This document shows positions 1 through 10,489 of a stretch of DNA of 64,000 nt, piece after piece; the first letter of the stretch is position 1, and each line of letters opens with the position of its first letter. A program made the position numbers and the translations under genes. The notes beneath the pieces are model-generated. The model worked only from the letters and a program-made list of their open reading frames with translations. It was not told the origin of the DNA and ran no database searches. The stretch comes from Apium graveolens (lineage: Eukaryota > Streptophyta > Magnoliopsida > Apiales > Apiaceae). The DNA lies in the NCBI RefSeq assembly GCF_009905375.1, contig NC_133649.1, positions 233,033,792 through 233,097,791 on the forward strand, in the 5' to 3' direction.

Positions 1-548
1 GTGGTTCTCATTCAACCACACCTCCTTCCTTCCCATGTCATGCTTGTGTCATCCTCATGATGTCATCCTCCCCTCCTTATCCTCTTTCTATTGGTTGGAT
101 GACATCATCCCCACTAATCCCCTTGATTAACTTCCTAATCGATTGCCTAATGACCGCTGATCTGTTATACGGTTCGCTTAACTTTCGTTTTCGTTTATCA
201 TTTGAGGGATCATACCCGGGATCTTATTACTTAGGTTCCCTTAACCTTTTTCAATATATTGTATTCCTTTTATGATCCTCTCTTATAATCCTTTAATTTA
301 AATCCTTTTTATCCTGTTACCTTATACTCAATTCTTTCCGTATCTATTGGATTTCCGGGAAAAATCAAAGTGTTCGGAATTGGATTCTGACGATCTTTAC
401 ATACACTTATATACTACATAGAGTACTAATAATATCCCAGAATATCCATAACAGAACCCCTACATAGTGTGGCGTGAAAAGTTTTCTCATTCAGCTAAAA
501 CACTATTCACAAGGGTTACAAAAAGTTGAAAATTTTGGGGTTATTACA
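1..548 (-). repeat. Element A 3' LTR, partial
   Basis: Only the U3-start end is in the window. It matches the last ~550 bp of the LTR ending at 5549 almost base for base (compare 1-548 with 4997-5549) and ends with the terminal TTATTACA. It reads TGTAATAACCCC on the coding strand. A polypurine tract abuts it at 549. Confidence 0.92.
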
Positions 549-561
549 GTCTCCCCTCCTT
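549..561 (-). other. Polypurine tract, element A
   Basis: On the minus strand this reads AAGGAGGGGAGAC directly before the LTR start TGTAATAA. Elements C and D have the identical tract in the same place. It is the plus-strand DNA priming site for reverse transcription. Confidence 0.85.
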
Positions 562-581
562 AAAAGGATTCCGTCCCGGAA

Positions 582-1463
582 TCAAACATAAAACAAATGG
601 GGGTACTTTTCTAGCATTGTGCTCTCTAGTTCCCAAGTTGATTCTTCCACGTTATAATTCTGCCATAGTACTCTGACTAGCTTGATCACTTTGTTCCGAA
701 GCACCTGCTCCTTCTTATCCATAATCCTTATTGCCTTCTCCACGTAAGTTAGATCTGGCTGCATATCCACCTGCTCGTACTCCACTATGTGTCTGGCATC
801 CCGATGATACCTCCTTAGCATTGACACATGGAACACATTATGAACTTGTTGCAAATTAGGGGGTAGGGCTAGCTCGTAAGCTAACTTTCCAATCCGTCTT
901 AATATCTCAAAAGGTCCAATGTATCTTGGGCTTAGTTTTCCTTTCTTTCCGAACCTCATTAATCCCTTCCAAGGGGATACTTTCAACAGTAATAAGTCCC
1001 CTACTTCATATTCCTTGTCCTTTCGGGCTAGGTCTGCATATTTCTTCTGTCTGTCTTGGGCTGCTACAAGTCGCCCTCTGATAAGATCCACTATATCTTT
1101 GGTCCTTTGGACCACTTCGGGTCCGAGCATCTTCCGCTCTCCTACTTCATCCCAGTATAAGGGAGATCGACACCTTCTTCCGTACAGGGCCTCATAAGGC
1201 GACATTCCGATGCTAGCATGAAAGCTATTGTTATAAGAAAACTCGATCAACGGCAAGTGATCATCCCAACTTCCTTTAAGGTCTATTGCACAGACTCTCA
1301 ACATATCCTCTAGTGTCTGGATGGTCCTTTCACTCTGTCGATCCGTCTGGGGATGGTACGCGGTACTCATATTTAACTTGGTCCCCGCACATTCCTGAAA
1401 GCTCCTCCAAAATCTGGAGTTGAACCTGGGGTCTCGGTCTGAGACAATGGACGCTGGGACTCC
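582..1463 (-). pseudogene. Integrase C-terminal part and chromodomain (element A)
   Basis: An open minus-strand frame covers the last third of the integrase core, the GPF/Y region and a C-terminal chromodomain. Landmarks in order are [25 protein letters not shown] (with the catalytic Glu), [30 protein letters not shown], and the chromodomain signature ESTWELES before the stop. The first conserved core Asp and the zinc-binding N-terminus are missing because a deletion joins it at about 1463 to the element's leader. A Gly in the usual TDGQSE motif is Arg here. Chromodomains of this type target integration to heterochromatin. The piece cannot integrate on its own. Confidence 0.9.
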
Positions 1464-1736
1464 ATCGGATTCACAATTTGATCTCCAACTTGCAATAAAA
1501 CATCCTCATGTTGATGCTCCTGAACCTCAAGGTTTGGTGCTCCGCTGCCCTATACGAGAACGAACTATGTTACTATCATGATACTTATAAGGGTTCCCGT
1601 AAGGGTTTTATCTGTCAGTGCTACGTTAGGTAGCCCGACTATGAACTTGGCAAGAGTTCTTATTATCTTAGTGAACTTATTATCTTAACGTCACATCATC
1701 TCTGAGGTTTATAACGCTTAGCTCTTATACCATTTC
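1464..1736 (-). pseudogene. Element A leader, upstream-ORF scrap and mutated PBS
   Basis: On the minus strand the sequence runs from the LTR end through the primer-binding site and an untranslated leader. It then enters a short acidic ORF remnant (about 1575-1464) that matches the pre-gag ORF leader of element C (51480-51600). That remnant is fused to integrase at about 1463. The primer site at 1721-1732 reads TGGTATAAGAGC, one base off the initiator-Met tRNA complement TGGTATCAGAGC used by elements B, C and D. Confidence 0.7.
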
Positions 1737-3414
1737 TGTAACACCCCCAGATCCGGGGTCGGGGATCCGGGTCGTCACGGTCTTTCTTTCCACAATATCA
1801 CTTCACTTAATTAATAATAATAACCTTATGCTGTGACCCCACACTAACACACACCACAACCCGTTATAGTCTCAGAGATGAAATTGAAATAAGTACAAGT
1901 CTTTGAATCCACCATTTAAAAGTTATTACAACCCAAAATGATTACTTGATAAATTTACAGTTAATTGCCATTATCTGCCACAAGTTATAATTATACATAA
2001 TTTGATTCTCAAAAGTAGATGGTCTGAACTACAATAGATCTACCTCTGCAGCTATAGCAGCTACAACATCATCGGGAAGACGCGGGACGCTTCCCACGCG
2101 CTTGCGCTGGGTCTGCTGGAGTCTGGCCATCTCTCCTAACTGTTGTTGTGTGATGAAGAAATAAAGCAAGAGTGAGCCTTACAGCTCGCAAGATAATACA
2201 TAGTGATAACAATAATATAAGTATCTAAATGGATACTTACTAGAATCTTTATCATGTGTAAGATAATTACTTACTATATATAAGTAAAAACAAGGAATGA
2301 AGTTACCAATACTTCACTACACTTATATCATTTATAAAGCTACTTGAACTACCACCGTTCAAAGTATTATACGTTTTTAAAAAAAAAAACACATCCCATA
2401 GATGAGACCACAAGTTAAGACTTGAATAGATTCAATCTTTGAAATATTATTGAATGAAATAAAGTTACGAGATACTTTATTTAGTCCCGATATATATATA
2501 TATCCACATATATATCTCTTAAACATTTCCTGGAACCTCTGTTATGTAAAGTATGAACAGAGTTTGAAACATCCAATGAATTTTGGAAAGGAAAAGAATT
2601 TTGGCATAAACCAGATATCTTGCTGATCAGGAAAAGATACCAATAAGTAACCTTTTCTACTAGTAGATGGATGAATCCCCCACCGGTCATCACCCTGGCC
2701 ACATAAGGACCTTGTGCTGGACCGCCACCCGGCCTCTTACGCGTTGATGGACTGCCACCCAGCCACTTACACTTTGATAGACCGTACCCCGGCCTGTCGC
2801 TTATGCCGACTCAATTAGATGGGCTTACTTCCCGAACATTGGGCAAGTAATCAATTCATTTATCAAAACAGCAACCTTGTTGCGAATATAAAATACACCA
2901 TAGAGCCGGATCCCTCCGGTTTTGAGCGAGTATTTAAATCCCCTTAAAAGTAAGATCTTAAATATAAAAATGAGTTTTGGGATCCGCTCTAACTTTTAAA
3001 AATCATTTTGAAGACTCGAAAACACTTTAAAGAGTGTTTGGAGTAAAACTGATTTAATGAAATAAATCAGTCCCGATATATTAGAAAATATCTGAATATT
3101 ATTATTTAAATAATATTCCCACAAAGAATTATCTTTATAAAAATAATTGAAGTAGAAGTATTAAAACTTATACTTGAAACGAGTATTAAATAACCAAAGA
3201 TACACTTATATGAAAGTATTATCTTTATTTGAATAATCGAAAATAAGTTTGATTATTGACACCTTATTCTTTAATAAAATAAAGAATATATTTCAGCAAA
3301 TAATCGGAGTCATAGATCCTCAAATGAATATTCAAAATAATATTCAATAATAAAATAAAGTTAAAGTTATCGAATAAACCTTATTCGATTAATAGTTTGG
3401 AAAACTATAACCAT

Positions 3415-3450
<36 letters not shown>

Positions 3451-5549
3451 CCATATCCATATATACAAAATCTACTCGGGATCCTCGACTCCCGGTTTTA
3501 GAAAATATTTTCACCTTTGGGTCCCTATACTAAGGGTATATGCAAATTACCGCTATCCTCTAGCATAGGTATTATGCAACTATAAGCATTTGAACCAACA
3601 GATATATAACTCAAGAATATGAGACAGGCATGCATATATACCATATCACATGCTACAATATAACGCAAGAATTTGCTAATAACCAATATGCATTTATCGC
3701 AAGATCATGCATATACACATATACATCACAACAACAGTTAAACGGGTAGAAAACTTGCCTGAGCGACTTGGGGTGATAAAAGGCTCGGGACGAGTCTGGT
3801 AACCTATAAACAACAAGTAAGTTGGAATTAAACCAAAATCACTTGTAAATCTATATTTAACTAACTTAGACTCTAACGCTTGTTTTGCGCTCACTGATTC
3901 GCTTAAGTCACTCGGGTACCCTCGGCTCCACCATTTTTAATAATTTAACCTTTACGAGTTTTAAAGCGATTCCTTCACGAGTGTCTTACCAACTGCCTAA
4001 CACACTTACCATAAATGTTTCATACATTAATTAACCCTTTTTGGTCTTTAACCTATGTTTCAAAGTAAGGCGAGGGGAAAAGTTTCGTTCGCGAAATGCC
4101 GTTACTTGAAACGGTCGTTTCTCCTAAACCGTGCATCGGAATCGAACGAACTACATATCAAAACGAAGCTCGTAACATGAGCTATCTAGACATGGCAATG
4201 GTCATAATCTAGCAGGGGGTTCTATGGTCCTAATGTTATGCACAAAAACAGTCTAAAGAAAATCGGACGTTACGACGGCTATGTTTACGCGATTTCCAAT
4301 ATTTTAAACCATTCAAAACCATCCCAAATCAACCTCAAATCCAACATACAACCAACATCCATCCTTATCACATCATAACAACCCCAACCAATTCAATTTA
4401 ATCATTCATACTTATGCCTAAGCTTAACTTTAATCATACTTAAGTTCTTTTAATCAAAACCACAACATTTACCATTCCATTTCACTACCATTTCAATTCC
4501 CAAACTCTAATCACAACAACAAGCTACAATATCATTCTACTAATCAAAATCATCTTATACTACATAGGAATCTAGGGTTTGGAGATGGTATACCTTCCTT
4601 GAAGTGGTGGGAGGAGCTAGGAAGCCTTAAGAAGCTTTGAGAAGTCTTAGGAATGCTTGGATCTTCAAGGAAAACAAGAAAAACTTGAAGTTAAAAACTT
4701 GAAAACACTATTCATAGTCTTCTTCTTTGATTAAATGGAGAAGATGGAGAAGGAATTGATGGCTTAAACTCATGATATAGCCCTAACTAAGCATGAAGAT
4801 GATTAGGGAATTAACTCACCAATTTAGGAAGCTTGGATCTTTGATTTTGAATTTCTTGCTCTTTTGAATAGTAAAAAGTCGAGAGCTTCTTCAAGAACAA
4901 GCCTTGGTTCTTTTTGATTTTGATGAAAATGATTTTACTTGGCTTGGTTGCTTTGTTTTTGTGTTTGATTTAGTCAATTACCTTGTTGCCCTTGAATTTG
5001 TGTGGTCCTCATTCAACCACACCTCCTTCCTTCCCATGTCATGCTTGTGTCATCCTCATGATGTCATCCTCCCCTCCTTGTCCTCTTTCTATTGGTTGGA
5101 TGACATCATCCCCACTAATCCCCTTGATTAACTTCCTAATCGATTGCCTAATGACCGCTGATCTGTTATACGGTTCGCTTAACTTTCGTTTTCATTTATC
5201 ATTTGAGGGATCATACCCGGGATCTTATTACTTAGGTTCCCTTAACCTTTCTCAATATATTGTATTCCTTTTATGATCCTCTCTTATAATCCTTTAATTT
5301 AAATCCTTTTTATCCTGTTACCTTATACTCAATTCTTTCCGTATCTATTGGATTTCCGGAAAAAATCAAAGTGTTCGGAATTGGATTCTGACGATCTTTA
5401 CATACACTTATATACTACATAGAGTACTAATAATATGCCAAAATATCCATAATAGAACCCCTACATAGTGTGGCGTGAAAAGTTTTCTCATTCAGCTAAA
5501 ACACTAGTCACAAGGGTTACAAAAAGTTGAAAATTTTGGGGTTATTACA
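1737..5549 (-). repeat. Element A 5' LTR (3.8 kb)
   Basis: A 3813-bp LTR running TGTAACACCCCC...TTATTACA on the plus strand. The first ~2.5 kb is clearly alignable with the LTRs of C and D. The part at about 4300-5150 is much more diverged, so A belongs to a different subfamily. It holds an (AT)n tract at 3413-3466 and one copy of the ~56-bp unit that is present twice in C and three times in D. Short ORFs inside it (for example at 3694 and 4983) have no recognisable product. Confidence 0.92.
3413..3466. repeat. AT microsatellite inside LTR
   Basis: An interrupted run of (AT)n that recurs at the homologous place in the LTRs of element C (about 44099-44145 and 53695-53740) and D (about 40300-40330), with different lengths in each. 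Confidence 0.8.
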
Positions 5550-5859
5550 AGGTATATGTTGAACAACCTCCAGGCTTTGTAGATCCAAAATTTCCAAATC
5601 ATGTCTATAGGCTTGACAAAGCACTTTATGGCCTTAAGCAAGCTCCAAGAACATGGTATGAGACTTTAGCTCAATTCCTTCTGAAAAGTGGATTTAATAG
5701 AGGCACAATTGATAAAACTCTGTTCTACCTCAATCATGGAAAGGACTTACTTTTGGTACAGATATATGTTAATGATATCATCTTTGGTTCTACAAATTCC
5801 AAACTATGTGAAAGGTTTGCAAAGCTAATGCAGTCAAGATATCAAATAAGTATGATGTA
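5550..5859 (+). pseudogene. copia reverse transcriptase fragment
   Basis: The frame opens in the middle of RT, at the element A junction, with VYVEQPPGF. It continues through [17 protein letters not shown] and reaches the catalytic box, which reads YVND instead of YVDD: codon AAT at 5771-5773 replaces the first catalytic Asp. It ends at SRYQIS-MM followed by a stop. About 450 bp of the usual connection to RNase H is missing at 5858/5860, and the frame changes there. The N-terminal RT, integrase, protease and gag would lie left of element A, outside the window. Confidence 0.9.
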
Positions 5860-6471
5860 ACTTGTCTTTGTGCAAGATTTCAGGCTGATCTAAGAGAACC
5901 TCATCTAATAGCTGTGAAAAGAATTTTCAAGTACCTCAAGGGTACAGCTGATCTAGGATTGTGGTATCCTAGGGAATCAGATTTTAAGCTAATAGGTTAC
6001 TCAGATGCAGATTTTGCAGGATGCAAAATAGATAGGAAAAGCACTCCTGGAAGCTGCCAGTTTCATGGAGGCAGATTGGTTTCTTGGTTACGCAAAAAAC
6101 AGAAATCAATTTCCACATCAACTGCAGAAGCAGAATATATTACTGGAGGAAGCTGTTATGCACATATTCTTTGGATGAAGAATCAGTTATTGGACTATGG
6201 GTTAGAATTTTCTAAAATACCCATTTACTGTGATAATCAAAGTGCTATTGCTATGACAGGTAATCCAGTTCAACACTCAATGACAAATCACATCAGCATT
6301 AGGTACCATTTCATAAGGAAACATGTGATGGAAGGTACAGTGGAATTGCATATTGTTCCAACAGATCAACAACTAGCAGATATCTTCACAAAACCACTAT
6401 GTGAAGCTACCTTTACAAGACTGGTAAATGAAATTGGAACGGTTTCAGGTACTTTCTCAAAGTCTGTTTAG
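5860..6471 (+). pseudogene. copia RT C-terminal tail and RNase H
   Basis: The frame opens after the deletion at CLCARF, the motif just upstream of the copia RNase H, then runs VKRIFKYLKGT, YSDADFAG, SISTSTAEAEY, CDNQSAIAM, RYHFIRKHV, ADIFTKPL, and ends SGTFSKSV at a TAG. The RNase H acidic residues (Asp in SDADFAG, Glu in EAEY, Asp in CDNQSA) are all present, so this domain itself looks intact over ~204 residues. It degrades the RNA of the RNA/DNA hybrid during reverse transcription. It is detached from a functional RT, so it is counted as a pseudogene piece. Confidence 0.9.
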
Positions 6472-7790
6472 TTTTTGTTCTCATACATCAGACTTTATGA
6501 TCAGTGTTTACAGATTGTTTTATCTCCATGTAATCTGTGCCAAAATTGTAATATATTAAATACTAATTATTATCTAATATGATTCTAAATACTCTAATAG
6601 TATTTTGAATGCTCTGTGACTATTCACTCCAATGAGGATTATTTGTTAGATGTTGACTTAGTAGTCTTTAACAAACTGTGTATCCCATGTTTGAATTAGT
6701 TATTTATGTGGAAATCTATAACACAAGCAAACTATGATTTTGATCTTAGTTAAATTTACTTTGTGTATCTTATTACTAAGTCACAAACCAGATTTTTGCT
6801 TCTTATCTTTCAAATTCTGATGTCAGTAAATCTTAAGGATGAACTACATGCTTGATAAGCCTCACTTATCTGAAGAAAAAAAAAGAAAATTGAAGTCAGG
6901 TACTCCTTTGAGATCTAGAGTAAATATGTGAAAGGGAAGACCCAAGTGCATTGCTGGTATAAATTTATATGCATTAGAAAAGCAAATAAATTTTTCTTGG
7001 TGACTTTTCACATTCTCTGATTACTAGAGAAATACTCTGATAATAGCATAAATTCTGATAGAAGTTGTGACTCATTTACACTGAGAAACCACTGTAAAAA
7101 GAATGTCAAAAGATGCATAAAATGAGTACAAACGGTTGAGGTGGACTCTTGCATAAATTTATTCTATAGTAGACTTCAAAATTAAAGAAGATTTTAAGCA
7201 CTTTTCTTAGTTATGCCTTATTTCTAAGATATACTGAAGTTTATCAGACTTTAATCTTTATCTGATTATTTGCATATGCACACACTCTCACTCCATATGA
7301 ATGATGAAAATTACTGTGGTGATTAAGTTATTTTGACAAAAAGTTAAGTATTATTTGCATAAATTCTGAGGACAAGTTCTGATGATTAAACTCTGAAGAA
7401 ACCAGTCAGTATTTGTGTGAAGAATCACAGAAACAGACATTCACTTTTTGAGTACAGAAGCCATGTTCTGATGACCGTTAAATTCTGATAATAGTCAAGT
7501 TCTGATGCAAATCCTGATGGAAACTCTGATGCTTACGTGGCATAATTTAATTACTTGGATTATATTTAGTATTTACTGTAACGGTTATATTTTGTCAGAA
7601 AATAATTAAGTGAGATAAGAACAGTGATAATCATTTGGTTTATGGGTTGCGTGTTTGTTTTGATAACAACATGTGAGCAATAATTACTGCACGTTTAACG
7701 TGCCCACTCATTACTTTTTGACTGTTTCCATGTTGCCAGGTGTAAAAAGACTGTTCTGCTTCACAAAATTGACTTTTATCACGTGGAGTG
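6472..7790 (+). other. copia spacer between pol and the additional ORF
   Basis: There is no ORF of note. It is AT-rich and holds repeated copies or near copies of AAGTTCTGAT (exact at 7374-7383 and 7498-7507; partial near 7462, 7480 and 7520). The same word, in the opposite orientation, forms a cluster in the 3' LTR. The last ~30 bp hold a G-box and lead into a TATA box. Confidence 0.7.
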
Positions 7791-7798
7791 TATAAATA
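7780..7798 (+). promoter_or_regulatory. Internal promoter of the copia additional ORF (G-box + TATA)
   Basis: CACGTG at 7780-7785 is followed closely by TATAAATA at 7791-7798. A CT-rich leader (TCTCTCTTATTCTCTCTCTC around 7848-7870) follows, typical of plant 5' UTRs. The ORF's ATG is at 7957. This is inferred from motifs only. It would let the ORF be transcribed separately from the genomic RNA. Confidence 0.55.
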
Positions 7799-7956
7799 AG
7801 AGAGTTGAAAGTTTTACAATCTTTTACCTACTATATTCACTTTCTAATCTCTCTTATTCTCTCTCTCACTCTCTAATATTCTCTGACGGACTTTCTTACA
7901 GGCATTTTAACAAACACCTTGTGAACACACGTTTTCTCACTTATTTCTTTACAGAA

Positions 7957-8757
7957 ATGGCACCCAAAGATCTAATCTATGATGGAGCCAAGTTTGTTCC
8001 TAATAACTACATGGCTATTCTTTCTAAGGATGAGGCTCCTTCAGAACTTCATTTTGTCCAAGACTTTCTTGCTCGAAGTAAAATAAGCTATGCACTGACC
8101 CAACCCCAGGTTCTCTCAGGCAAGCAAATACCAGAGCTTTGGAGGACTGGTGTTTATGCTGATGGTGGAAAAGCTGGGTCCCCGAGTATTATCTTTACAA
8201 CAGGGGAGGATGAGCATGTGGTGACCTTGTCAACTGTTCGACAAGCACTACATTTGCCAGAAGATTGCACTTTTAATTCAACAGTTGAGGAGCCAGCTCT
8301 TCAACAAATGATGACAAATCTGGGCTATGAAAAGTCTTTGGCAAAGCTGGGACAATTGAAGAGACCCCACATCAGGAGGGAGTAGAGTTTTTTCTTTGAC
8401 TGTATTACAAAAGCTTTTGCCAACAAGTGCTCAAACTTTGATGCTATACCCATAATGAGTGAGCAAATTAGGTATACCCTTTTGAATCAAACACATTTTG
8501 ATTATGCAAGTGTTGTTTTAGGGTTTATTGGTGATAGGATGAAAGAAGATAGCAATATAGTCTATTTTTCTAAATTTTGTCAACTTATTTATATTTTTTG
8601 TTGTCCTAATACACCACACACCTTTAGTGAGTTGATTGAACCCTTTAAACTACACAAAAGGGATTTCACTGACTTATTATCTACTGATAATAAGAAGAAT
8701 GTACTAAGACCCCTCCAAATTCCTCAATCAGACAAACAGTTCTTAGTAAAAGTCTGA
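7957..8757 (+). pseudogene. copia additional ORF, N-terminal part
   Basis: I start it at ATG 7957 (MAPKD), which directly follows a good 3' splice-site sequence (pyrimidine-rich, TTTACAG at 7948-7954) and lies ~160 bp after a TATA box. The 266-residue stretch reads in one frame, with one stop (TAG at 8383-8385) where a Trp would be expected (RRE-stop-SFFF). It contains a globular region with ELHFVQDFLARSKISYALTQ, ELWRTGVY, VVTLSTVRQALHLPED and GYEKSLAKL. I recall proteins of this layout downstream of pol in large copia elements of asterids, but know no function. The frame is lost near 8757. It is not obviously envelope-like: I see no signal peptide or clear transmembrane segment. Confidence 0.7.
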
Positions 8758-10484
8758 TCCTCTCATATACAGTACCATATATCTTGATGTAGCACCATCT
8801 CAACCTCCATCAGCACCTACAACCAATACTCAACTAGCTCAAACTTCTTATCCTCGACCACTGCCTACCATCAGAACTTATTTCCAACCTGCACAATCTT
8901 TCCAACCTCAACCATCAGCACCTTCTACCAAACCAACCTCTGGTACTTCCCAAAAAGTGCCAGTTGTAAAATCTTTAAGAGCGAAATCTATTCCTAAATC
9001 TCCATAAAGGAGAAGAAGGATGATTCTAAGGGATGAATCAGATGAAGATGAACAGGTACAGGTTCCCACATCAGAACCTGTAGAGTTAGAAGCTGAAAAA
9101 GAAATTTTTTAGAAGGAGGTTGCAGCTGAAAAAGATATTTCTCAGAAGGAAACTGAAGCAAAGAACTTCAAGTTCTGATGCTGCTCGAACAACTCTTCCA
9201 CCATCCAGGAGATCTATGAATATGAGAGCAGGAAGGCATATGGCAAAACCTCACTCTGAGGATGCTCAAGAAGCTGAGGAGGGGATCAAGAATCTCTGAT
9301 CTCATCAGAACCAATAGTAATTGAAGCTCTGTCACCTCCACCTCAAGCTGAAGACACTGTTCCAAACACAGTGATCACACCTCATGTCTCTCCAATCAAA
9401 GAAAATGTTCCAGTTGAAGATTCAGGATTAAGTCCTGAAATTGACCTTCACAAGCTGCACATTCCATCTGTCCTATTTCTGGAAGCACCACAAGGACAAG
9501 TGACAACTCCACCTGTTTCTCCAATAAATGCAGAAGTTCCAAACACTCCAATTTTGGATGTGGAAACAGATGAAGTTGTACCAGAATCTCCAACAGCCAC
9601 ACACATACTGGTGCTGTCAAAAGATGATGAGCTTAACTCAAATTATGGAGACAGTGCTCCAGTCAACACTCCAGCTCCAATTCTTGGAAATGAGGAACTG
9701 TTGAAATATGTTGAACAAGAAGCTCCTGTTCCTTGGGAAGAAACTCACAGAGGAGTTGAATGGACCAAGAAGTGGAATGAATCTGATTTCATTCCAAGCT
9801 CCAAAGTTCTATCAGATCATATTGCAAAGGCTGATGAGTTGATGACAAACTCTGACTTTAAAGCTCAACTTAAAGTCACAGCTCTCAGTACTAAAAGCCT
9901 TCAAGGTCAACACTCCATTACTCATGCCAAGGTTTATAAACTACAGGATAATGCTGATAAGCTGGACCTGATGATCAAGCTGGACAAGAACAGGTTTATT
10001 AGACCTATTCATGAGAAAGTAGAGGCTATTGAGAAGGTTCAAGAAAAGCAACAGGCCCAACTGATTGAGGTCCTGCAGAATCAAGCCTCTCAACAAGCTC
10101 AACTGAATGAAATCCAATCTTCAGTAGAACTTCTTCTATCTCTAATCCTACCAGATGATGCCAAAAAAGGGGAGAAGGTAGTGAAGTCCAAATGCTCAAC
10201 TAGTCAAGTACTGAAGAAGAAGGATGATAAAGGAGATGAACAGGGAAATCCTAACAAGGGTCAAGGTCAAGGGAAAAACAGCAAAGTTTCTTCAAGGAAA
10301 CTAATTTCTGATTCTAGCAAATCTTCTACACAGGAAAAGACAAGTTCTGAAGCTGTAAATGCTCAAGTTCTGAAAGCAAGTTCTGATGATCAAAGTCTGA
10401 TATCAAGTTCTGATATTCTCATTCAAGGAGGAAGTAAAGACTCTTAGAAGTTTTTGTAAACTCTAAAGCTCAAGGGAAGGGAGA
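8758..10484 (+). pseudogene. copia additional ORF, middle part (Pro-rich, then coiled-coil)
   Basis: After a frameshift near 8757 the coding signal continues as a Pro/Thr/Ser-rich linker (about 8790-9000) and acidic, Glu-rich sequence with stops (TAA 9004-9006, others to 9300). From about 9300 to 10447 it is one clean frame. That frame begins with more Pro/Thr-rich repeats (SPI, TPPVSP). A Trp-containing segment follows (VPWEETHRGVEWTKKW). Next come a probable coiled coil rich in Gln, Glu, Leu and Lys (about 9960-10160) and a Lys/Ser/Gly-rich tail. Stops TAG 10445-10447 and TAA 10457-10459 interrupt it before element B, but the codon phase carries on across the insertion to 23207. Function unknown. 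Confidence 0.65.
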
Positions 10485-10489
10485 CTACA
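10485..10489. repeat. Target-site duplication CTACA, left of element B
   Basis: CTACA here is repeated exactly at 23202-23206 on the other side of element B. The 5-bp length is normal for Ty3/gypsy integrase. Confidence 0.95.

Larger units (their letters stand above)
1..5549 (-). mobile_element. Element A: Tekay/Del-type Ty3/gypsy deletion derivative
   Basis: This minus-strand LTR retrotransposon is cut by the left window edge. It has a partial 3' LTR (1-548), a very short internal region (549-1736) and a full 5' LTR (1737-5549). Both LTRs end in TTATTACA on the plus strand, and the right one starts TGTAACACCCCC. The internal region keeps only a leader, a scrap of the upstream ORF and the integrase C-terminus with chromodomain; gag, protease, RT and RNase H are deleted. 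It interrupts a copia RT reading frame at 5549/5550. The right-hand flank AGGTA (5550-5554) should be the target duplication, but the left flank lies outside the window. Its LTRs belong to the same family as elements C and D. Confidence 0.9.

Noticed and set aside
919..1197. 92-codon plus-strand ORF opposite the element A integrase
   Set aside because: It is an antisense shadow of the integrase frame; D has the same shadow (61273-61551).
4983..5276. 97-codon ORF inside the element A LTR
   Set aside because: It lies wholly in LTR sequence, is not kept in C or D, and has no domain.
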